12,075 nucleotides of DNA from Baffinella frigidus (Eukaryota > Cryptophyceae > Cryptomonadales > Baffinellaceae): assembly GCA_026770585.1 (NCBI GenBank), contig MU646892.1:276498-288572 (forward strand). Reading direction: 5' to 3'. Position numbers and translations under genes: made by a program. Of this stretch, positions 6,413 to 12,075 are shown piece by piece; the first letter of the stretch is position 1; each line of letters opens with the position of its first letter. Below the pieces are notes generated by a model. That model did no database searches. It was not told the DNA's origin and saw only the letters and a list, made by a program, of their open reading frames with translations.

Positions 6413-9400
6413 ATGTCGAAGATGGAAACTGCTGCGAGGAATGGCAGTCTGGAGGATATGCGCAAGCTGATCGCGGCTTGCGCCAACATCAAGGAGGTGG
6501 GGAGGGTTTGTGGGATGGCGGCAGTGATTGAGTAGATCTCAGATCGTGGGCACCCCGCAACAGTCTGTGGCTGTGCGGATGGGGCAAGATCGTGTGGAGC
6601 GAGGTCGTGTGGCCGGATGGAGCAGATATTTTGCCTTTTGAAGTTGGGGTGCGCGGTCGAACATAGGGGCTGCGCACAGACATGTGGGATGTGGCTTGCG
6701 ATTTTGCACACGCTGACGGGAGGGCCTTTTGCGCGCATGCAGGATGGAGGCAGGCCGCTGCTTCACGCTGCGTATCTTGGTCATGGGATGGTTGTGGCGT
6801 TGCTACTGGCGGCGGGCGCCGAGAGGAACTACCAGGATAGGCTCGATGGTTCATCGGTGAGATCTCACCAGGCTGGACCCGCAATTGCGCATTTCGGCCG
6901 AATGTGGTTTGTGGGCGGGTGCTGACTGACGGTCTGCATGCAGGCCAGAAAGACGGCGCTACATTATGCTGCGATGGGGTCGAGGGCCACAAAGGGCTGT
7001 GAAGGAGTGGTGGAGGTCCTGCTGGATGCTGGCGCCGATCATGAAATTCTCACAGCGGTCCGAATTTTTGATCTTGCCGCAAAAAACTTGAACGTGGACG
7101 AGCTGTCTATGGGTGGGAAGCATCAATGCTTTTTGAGTGGCTCCCAGAGAGGCTTTCAGGTTTCATGGAGACTGCATAGTGTTGACGTTTGAGTTGAAGG
7201 AAAAAGATCCCTGGATCTTAGGGCACTGCAATGGCATGTGCGCGGCTCTCTTGAGGGTGGATGTGCATGGTTGGGATGGTAGGCCAGTGGTGGGGTGTGG
7301 CAGGGACGAATTGTGTGTGGGGTGGTAAGAATAGGTTGGAGCGATGGCGAGTTTTCGATTTCTGGGGTAACGCCGGAGGGAGGAGTGATTCTCGAGCGGG
7401 GAGAGGCTGCTGGGGCATGTTGAAGTTGTGTTTTGGTTGGTGTTGGATGCCAGTTCACCTGCTGTACTTTCGAAAATTCTCGACCTCACTCAACCATAGT
7501 GAAGCACGCCCACCCACCCAAGATGTTGGTGCGGCGAAGGTGCAGGATGTGTGGGCTGGTTTTTTTGTGAGGGACGAAGAACTGACGTCAAGAAACTCGT
7601 GAATTCTGCTCAGGATGGAAAGACACCGCTGGATATCGCGGTTGCGCAGGGGACAGCTGCAGTGGTGGCGCTGTTCAGAGAGGTGCGTGGATGCAGGACC
7701 ACATTTCAATCACACCCTCGGACCATTGACAACACACCGGGACCCACGCCGAACCTTGAAGCCCTGAAACGGATCCAACCCCTAAACCAGACTGCGCCGG
7801 AAAGGGATGCGAGGCAGAAGGCTGCAGCGGAGAAACTTGCGGCTGAGAAAACTGCGGCGGAGAAAGCTGCGAGAGAAAAAGCAGCAGCACAGAAAGCAGC
7901 AGCGGAGAAAGTGGCGGCCGAGAAAGCAGCGGCCGAGCGGCGCGCGCTACCAGGACGTGCGGGACAGGTAGCCGTCACCTCGTGGACGTCGCTGCACGAG
8001 CTGCTGGAATGCGTGGACGTGGTGCACGAGGGGCGCGACGGGGGCAACAGCGCGGCCGGTGTTCTGGCGTTTGTCGCGGATTTCGCGTCGCTGCGGAAGG
8101 AGCTCGAGGCTGTTGCAGGATGCAGTGGCCGCGGCGCTGCGGAGATGCACGCCGACGCCGCAGCGACGGTCGGGGAGGCGTGCCGTGCGGCAGAGGAGCA
8201 GTTCCGCGAGAGCCGCTCGGCGGCGGAGGTGTCGCAGCGCGAGGTATCGCCCATCCTCCTCTCTTCTTTTCTCCTCTGCAGGCGCCTTGCTCGCCGCCTG
8301 CGCCCGCGGCACCTCAGCTGTACCCATTTTGCAGGGGGTTCCTGATTGCCCCACTGTGATTTGGTGGGGGTTTGCTCATTGGTAAGCTGGTGCGAGAATC
8401 TGGAAGGAGCGTTCAGTTCAGTCTGCCAGGGTTGATGAGTGCCCTCCGATCTACCAAACACTGAACGAACACTTTGCTTTGTTCTGGGACTAGGTTCGGA
8501 AGGGCGCACAGGCCCGCAACGAGCCCGCTCTGGGCGACCTGGTCCAGCAGCGCAACATGCAGCGCGCCAATCACTTGCGGGTGCTGATGTCCGCCCTCTC
8601 CGAACTAGTGGGGGCGGTGCACCCCCACCCAGCGCCGCCACGCGAGTGGGGTCTGTGGCTGTGGGAAGAGAAGGGCACCGACGCGACTCTTGTGGCGGCG
8701 CTGGAGCGCAGAGAGCCAGCCGCGGTGCAGCGCGCCACGCAAGCAGTCAATGACTGGGGAGACGCGGCGAAAGAGAATGAGGATGCTGCAAAGAAAGCGC
8801 TGGAAGCGGCGACGGGGTGCGTGGTGCGGGATGCGGCCAAGTACGGCAAACATGCGATGGGTCGCAGGGAGGCGGCGCTCCCTGACGCGTTACCGGGAGG
8901 CACCGATCTCGCCGGTATCGCCCTGGAGGCGTATGACCACTGGGCGGGGGGCGTTGGGACAGACTCGGAAGCGCGGGAGACGGACGAGGCGCTTGAGGGG
9001 ATGCAGGAGGCCGCAGCCGGGTCCTTTGGGCCCATGCTCAGGGGTGGGAAAGACCGCGGCACCGCTGCCACAGCGGTCAAGAAGGCGATGCTCCGGTGCG
9101 GGGCAGCGTTGCAGGCGGAGTTTGAGGTGCAAGGCAAGGACTTCATGGCCGACATGCCGTGCCATTTGCTCATCAGCGCTGGGCGAACCCTGGTGGAGCA
9201 GCGGACGCGCGAGAGGGAGGCGATGGAGCGCTTGCACGCGGTCGTGTCGGAGATTGCACGGGAGCTGGACATGCTGCAGGAGTCGGTCGACGAGACTGGT
9301 GTGTCCTCGAAGCGTAAGCGCGCGGCAGTTGAGGAGTTTGGACGGGTGTCGAAGAGAGTCAAGAAGACGCACGGGATGCGCGACCTCGTCCTCGCCCAGA

Positions 9401-11827
9401 TAAGAATCCAGGAAGCTGACAACGACGACGATGCTGACGGTGGGGATACAATCACGGAGCTGGGGGTGCAGCTGGCCGCACGGGAGGGGGAGCTGCACTT
9501 GGCGCGCGCGCAGAAGAGACTCGCGTTCGGCGAGCTCGCAGCTGTGGAGCCTGACTTCCCGGAGGTGATGGTGCACCTCGAGAAGGCGCTTCCGCGGGAG
9601 CTGTTGGGCGTGTGGCGCCCCGACTGCGCGCTGGAGGAGATGTTTGTCAAGCGCGAGAAGCTCGCGGGGACCGGGCGGCACGACGTGTGGCGCTGCTCCG
9701 ACGGCCTGGGCGGGGAGGAGTTCGCGGTCAAGGTCGAGCCCTCACCCACCGGCCTGTGTGTGGCCATGCCAGGGCGCACGCGCGCAGATTTCACACGCAC
9801 CGTTCCGGGCTAGTGCAATGTACGAAAGTTGGTTTTGCGACGGTCGGGTATGGACTTTGGACGTATTCCTGGCACGCACCAGTGAGAAATCACCAGACAC
9901 AATCGGAGAGCGGGGACGACCGGCTGGTCCCGGAGCGCGACGCCTGTCAATGCTCAACACTCAATTCTCAACTTGCGCCCGGGTGGGGAAGCACACCTCC
10001 TCCGACTCTTCAAAACCAAGCCATGAAGCCCACACCAGGAGTACCTGCACAAGCCCGACCTGCGGGCGTGCCTGCGCGAGGCGGCGCTGCTCATGCGGCT
10101 GCGCCACCCCGCCATCGTGTCTGTCGTCGCGGTGTTCCAGGACACCACCACGGGCACCATGATGCTCCAGATGCCCTTCTACCCCCACGGCTCGGTCGAC
10201 GAATGGGTCAAGGACGCGCCAGGGTGGATCAAGGTGCGCACTGTGCTGCAGGACGTCACTGGCGCCCTCGCTCACCTCCACGTCAACCACGTGGTGCGCG
10301 ACCCTACACCCGATACCCTGACCCGAAACCTTAGACACGAAACGGAGTTGCCGGAGTGCGAGGAAGAGGGAGAGGCGGGCGCGAGAGCAGCGATGGCAAT
10401 GAGGAAGATGCCTAAGAAACAGACCGTCAGCTTCCCCTGCTTTTCTTCAAGTTTGAACGTGCCACGGACCGTCTCCCCTGCGTTTCTTAAATTTGAAGAA
10501 CGTGACACCGACCGTTGGCAGGTGCACAGCGACATCAAGCCTCCGAACATCCTGGTCGGGCCTGGCGAGCGCGGCAAGCTTGCTGACTTCGACATCTCCG
10601 TCGATTCACGTACGCATTCCCCTCCTGATGTGGGGACAATCGATCGTCAGAACGATGCGAAGAAACACCTTTGACTTGGCTCCGCCGTCCAGCTTTTGAG
10701 ATTCTGGCTCACCCGGTCGCCAGTTGGGAATCGCTCAAACGTGAGCCTTAACTTGGCACTGACCACCGGGTACGCGTGAGAATCTCAAGAACTGGACGGC
10801 AGCCCAGTCAAACGTGACCCTCAACTTGGCTCTGTCAAACGTGACCCTCAACTTGGCTCTGGGCTGCCGTCCAGTTCTTGAGATTCTCACGCGTACCCGG
10901 TGGTCAGTTATGTTGGAAAGCAACCAAATCGTGGTCCTACAGGACCAAGACAACGTCAGCCCGACATTGTTCTCGATCGTTTCTGCTCACCAATCTTCTC
11001 TGACCATCGATGGTGGCCTCAACCTCGCACACCTGTAGATCGCACCCTAGACGGTTCTCCCGAGTCTTTCCACGGAAGGGCGAGGTATCCGGCTATAGCG
11101 GGGATCGAATCAATTCTACTTCGGGGTCGAATATATTCTGCTATAGCGGGTTCGAATCAACTCTACTTCGTAAAGATGGTCTCCACCTTCTCTGACATTC
11201 GATTGCCTCTCCCCCGCAGGGATCCGAACGACGCAGCAGTACCTAGTCACGACGCGCGTGCGGGTGGGGTGGACTGCTGGCTTCGAGGCCCCCGAGCTCC
11301 AGCAGACCGGCAGCACGGCTGCCACGGACATGTTCGCTCTCGGGAAAACCCTCTCGCAACTCCGCGAGTGGTGCATCGACGAGGAGAGTGCGACGTCCGC
11401 GGGAGATGTGGATGACTTGGTGCGAGTGCTGACCGCGAATGCTGGGGCGCAGCGCCCGAGCGCAGACGCGGCAGCAAACCACGCGTTCTTCAAGCCGTTG
11501 CTCGCGTTCCGCCGCGAGCAGACCTCCAACTGCTGCATCTGCCTCGAGCTGAAGCGGCACTCGGAGGGAGCCGTCTGCGCCGAAGGCCACCTGACGTGCA
11601 CGGGGTGCATGCAAGGGCACGTGCACACCTGCGCGGGGCAGGAGCTGAGACTGCTCCGGGAGCGGGAAGGGCGGGTGTCGTGCCCGAACAGGGGGCAGCT
11701 TGGATGCTCTGCCGCGCCCTTCAGCGACTCGGAGCTGGGGCACACGGTTTCCGCGGAGGTCTTTGACCGCTACTTGAAGGCGCGGATGCATCACCTGGAG
11801 AGCATCGTGGTAAAGCCTCAACCCTGA
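6413..11827 (+). CDS. Gene B: ankyrin - coiled coil - protein kinase - RING-like protein (nine-exon model, 1016 aa)
   Basis: Exons: 6413-6496, 6743-6856, 6944-7057, 7614-7682, 7791-8243, 8494-9759, 10039-10293, 10522-10609, 11220-11827. They sum to 3051 nt with frame kept across all GT-AG introns. Residues: ankyrin 1-127, coiled coil 128-~180, helical 279-~660, kinase ~662-910, RING-like 919-977. Visible motifs: GTGRHDV 670-676, Lys691, HSD 787-789, DFD 807-809, APE 838-840. KRKR and KRVKK with a 10-residue spacer (551-569) form a classic bipartite nuclear-localisation pattern. The ATG at 6413 (CCAACCATGTC) opens into an ankyrin-like helix pair. The 3' exon-intron plan matches gene A exactly. 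Intron 4 (7683-7790) is frame-neutral and could be coding. The true 3' end may lie beyond the window, because GTAAAG follows ...ESIV at 11810. Likely a signalling kinase with possible ubiquitin-ligase activity. Confidence 0.78.
6497..6742 (+). other. Gene B intron 1 (246 nt)
   Basis: Donor GTGGGGAGGG and acceptor GCGCATGCAG. It contains unique sequence with no repeat detected and no resemblance to gene A intron 1. The donor is non-ideal, but the flanking ankyrin codons join in phase 0. Gene B intron 2 (6857-6943, 87 nt) is equally plain. Confidence 0.6.
7058..7613 (+). other. Gene B intron 3 (556 nt), expanded relative to gene A
   Basis: The intron runs from GTCCGA to GAATTCTGCTCAG. A stretch near 7428-7466 (TGTTGGATGCCAGTTCACC) matches sequence only about 40 nt from the donor in gene A intron 3. 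About 350 nt between 7072 and 7425 are therefore extra in B, or lost from A. That segment is G-rich with GTGGG and TTGGGATGG words but has no convincing gene, terminal repeats or target duplication. Confidence 0.6.
7791..8243 (+). other. Gene B Ala/Lys/Glu-rich coiled-coil exon
   Basis: This exon encodes 151 residues beginning TAPERDARQKAAAEK. Pentad units of EKAAA/EKxAA type run to about residue 178. Then come RRALPGR and a helical stretch SWTSLHELLECVDVVHEG that closely matches gene A, and the exon ends EEQFRESRSAAEVSQRE before GTATCG. It has about 31 fewer codons than A, and the poly-lysine patch is replaced by GCSGRGAAEMHADAA. The pentads are a charged low-complexity helix probably acting as a spacer or oligomerisation stalk between ankyrin and kinase parts. 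Confidence 0.75.
8244..8493 (+). other. Gene B intron 5 (250 nt)
   Basis: Donor GTATCG and acceptor GGGACTAG. A pyrimidine tract with CTCTGCAG ending near 8281 looks like an acceptor, but using it would leave a 38-nt intron and it has no gene A counterpart, so I treat it as a decoy. A hairpin-forming CCCCACTGTGATTTGGTGGG at about 8350-8369 and a TTGCTCATTGG word match single copies in gene A intron 5, where the surrounding unit is repeated. Confidence 0.6.
9760..10038 (+). other. Gene B intron 6 (279 nt)
   Basis: GTGGCC to ACACCAG, collinear with gene A intron 6. About 21 substitutions by eye and no gaps. The exact splice positions were set by the jump in divergence at both ends and by restoring the kinase order VEPSPTGLC then EYLHKPDLRACLREAALL. 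Confidence 0.75.
10294..10521 (+). repeat. Gene B intron 7 with telomere-like motif and ~45-bp tandem repeat
   Basis: The donor region (10294-10340) reads ACCCTACACCC, ACCCTGACCCG and AAACCTTAG, a degenerate C-rich version of the flanking heptamers. From about 10422 two imperfect units of ~45 bp follow (ACCGTC...CCCCTGC...TTTGAA...AACGTG), and a third start (ACCGTTGGCAG) forms the acceptor at 10521. Gene A intron 7 has related units. The intron is 228 nt against 231 in A. Confidence 0.68.
10758..10908. repeat. Perfect 50-bp inverted repeat with 51-bp loop in gene B intron 8
   Basis: Arm 10758-10807 (starts ACTGACCACCGGGTACGCG) is the exact complement of 10859-10908 (ends CGCGTACCCGGTGGTCAGT). 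The loop is occupied by a 27-bp tandem pair. The arms correspond to a unit present in only direct orientation in gene A (1401-1450), so one copy was inverted and duplicated in B. In RNA the arms would form a 50-bp hairpin. Perfect arms imply a recent event. Confidence 0.92.
10807..10860 (+). repeat. 27-bp tandem duplication in the hairpin loop
   Basis: Two identical 27-bp copies (10807-10833 and 10834-10860) contain CAAACGTGACCCTCAACTTG. A diverged third copy with CAAACGTGAGCCTTAACTTG lies upstream at about 10735-10757. The pair sits exactly between the inverted arms. Confidence 0.9.
11092..11170 (+). repeat. Three imperfect tandem units near the intron 8 acceptor, gene B
   Basis: The units read GGGATCGAATCAATTCTAC, GGGGTCGAATATATTCTGC and GGGTTCGAATCAACTCTAC, with CTATAGCG between them. 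They correspond to the triplet at 1150-1225 in gene A, with independent substitutions. Confidence 0.7.
11220..11827 (+). other. Gene B last exon: kinase C-lobe and RING1-like zinc finger
   Basis: This exon has the same content as the gene A counterpart, with about 11 nucleotide differences over the 590 nt before the donor-like GTAAAG. Zinc-ligand candidates are C919, C922, C934, H938, C941, C944, C952, C969 and C977. The helix after C977 (PFSDSELGHTVSAEVFDRYLKAR) resembles the end of RING1 in RBR ligases. Amino-acid changes against A cluster at the very end (R998, H1005, H1006). The TGA at 11825-11827 lies inside the heptamer-like sequence (CCTCAACCCTGA), so the last five residues may be intron read-through rather than real coding sequence. 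Confidence 0.77.
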
Positions 11828-12028
11828 ACCTAAACCCTAAACCCTAAATCTCAGACCCTCAACCCTCAACCTTCAACCCTCAACCCTCAACCCTCATCCC
11901 TTAACCCTAGGCCCTAAACCTAAAGCTAAACTTAAAGCTCAAACCGAAACCCGGAACCCGAAACCCGAAACCCAAAACCCGAAACCCCAAAACCGAAAGC
12001 CGCGACCCCAAACCCCACGCCCCAAACC

Positions 12029-12074
<46 letters not shown>

Positions 12075-12075
12075 A
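11816..12075. repeat. Degenerate telomere-like heptamer array (CCCTAAA / CCCTCAA / CCCGAAA family), right edge
   Basis: The C-rich strand is the plus strand: CCCTAAA units near 11828-11850, CCCTCAA units to about 11895, mixed CCTAAAGC-like units, CCCGAAA/CCCAAAA units at about 11945-12000, and at least seven CCCTCAA units to the window end. A genuine right-hand telomere would show TTTAGGG on the plus strand, so this array is reversed with respect to a chromosome end, as on the left. The block order differs from the left array, so the two have evolved separately. No gene is present. Confidence 0.93.

Larger units (their letters stand above)
6413..7682 (+). other. Gene B ankyrin-repeat exons
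   Basis: Four phase-0 exons: 6413-6496 (28 codons, TAARNGSLEDMRKLIAAC), 6743-6856 (38 codons, GGRPLLHAAYLGHGMVV then LLLAAGAERN), 6944-7057 (38 codons, KTALHYAAMGS then VVEVLLDAGADHE) and 7614-7682 (23 codons, DGKTPLDIAVAQG). The acceptors at 6742 and 6943 both read CATGCAG. The middle exons are five codons longer than the 33-codon exons of gene A. Identity to A here is low apart from the ankyrin consensus, so the partner-binding surface has probably diverged. The donor at 7058 (GTCCGA) is weak and is supported mainly by the gene A parallel (GTCAAT). Confidence 0.75.
8494..10609 (+). other. Gene B helical domain plus kinase N-lobe and catalytic loop (three exons)
   Basis: Exon 8494-9759 (422 codons) begins VRKGAQARNEP and includes an insert absent from A (HPHPAPPREWGLWLWEEKG), the bipartite basic motif KRKR-x10-KRVKK at 9310-9366 and the kinase loop and Lys. 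From 9349 onward it is nearly identical to A; upstream the proteins differ at roughly a quarter of positions. Exon 10039-10293 (85 codons) differs from A by one residue, Lys for Gln in EWV(K/Q)DAPG. Exon 10522-10609 (88 nt) carries HSDIKPPN and ADFDISVD and differs by one silent base. Confidence 0.83.
10610..11219 (+). other. Gene B intron 8, rearranged relative to gene A (610 nt)
   Basis: Donor GTACGC and acceptor CCCCGCAG. The outer parts align with gene A intron 8, including the GAATCTCAA-type unit at about 10676-10725 and the tandem block at 11092-11170. The middle carries an extra inverted copy and tandem duplication (10758-10908) that A lacks, accounting for the extra ~100 nt. No alternative exon is supported. 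Confidence 0.72.

Noticed and set aside
6355-6992. Minus-strand open frames over gene B exons 1-2
   Set aside because: They are antisense to the ankyrin exons and contain no domain signature.
7058-7613. Mobile element insertion in gene B intron 3
   Set aside because: Extra length relative to A is clear, but no terminal repeats, target duplication or coding remnant could be seen; loss from A is equally possible.
8262-8281. Acceptor-like pyrimidine tract plus CTGCAG in gene B intron 5
   Set aside because: It would leave a 38-nt intron, has no gene A counterpart, and the acceptor at 8493 restores the conserved VRKGAQAR start.
492-11827. Inverted duplication as an assembly or fold-back read artefact
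   Set aside because: The arms differ in length, have different intron sizes, carry copy-specific repeats and diverge strongly in the 5' exons, which an artefactual copy would not.

Overview
The window looks like nuclear DNA of a GC-rich eukaryotic microbe, most likely an alga or related protist. It has GT-AG introns, multidomain signalling proteins (ankyrin repeats, coiled coil, protein kinase, RING-like finger) and heptamers related to the plant/algal-type telomere unit TTTAGGG. The lineage cannot be fixed from the sequence alone.

Layout. Bases 1-491 are a degenerate TTTAGGG/GGGTTTC array. Gene A (minus strand, 6200 to 492) and gene B (plus strand, 6413 to 11827) are paralogues placed head to head around a 212-bp spacer (6201-6412) that must hold both promoters. 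Bases 11816-12075 are a second heptamer array. The window is therefore one large diverged inverted duplication with heptamer arrays on its outer edges. The G-rich strand of both arrays runs inward, opposite to a real chromosome end, so these are interstitial arrays, possibly inside or just after the 3' parts of the genes.

Genes. Each can be modelled as nine exons: four short exons carrying about one ankyrin repeat each, an exon for an Ala/Lys/Glu-rich coiled coil, a long exon with a helical domain and the kinase N-lobe, two short kinase exons, and a last exon with the kinase C-lobe and a RING-like finger. All joins keep frame and give 1032 aa (A) and 1016 aa (B). The kinase keeps the beta-3 Lys, alpha-C Glu, catalytic Asp, metal-binding Asp and APE, but has HSD for HRD and DFD for DFG. 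The inferred role is a scaffolded kinase with an attached ubiquitin-ligase-like finger; no substrate can be named.

How the copies relate. The 3' exons of A and B are nearly identical (1 difference in about 411 nt, 2 in 255, 1 in 88, about 11 in 590, counted by eye), while an intron between them differs at about 21 of 279 sites and other introns are rearranged. The 5' exons are much more diverged. Exon-limited, 3'-biased homogenisation is the signature expected from conversion by a spliced, 5'-truncated cDNA, and is the most unusual signal here. The introns also carry tandem repeats, a fold-back inverted repeat, a possible MITE-like element and telomere-like motifs.
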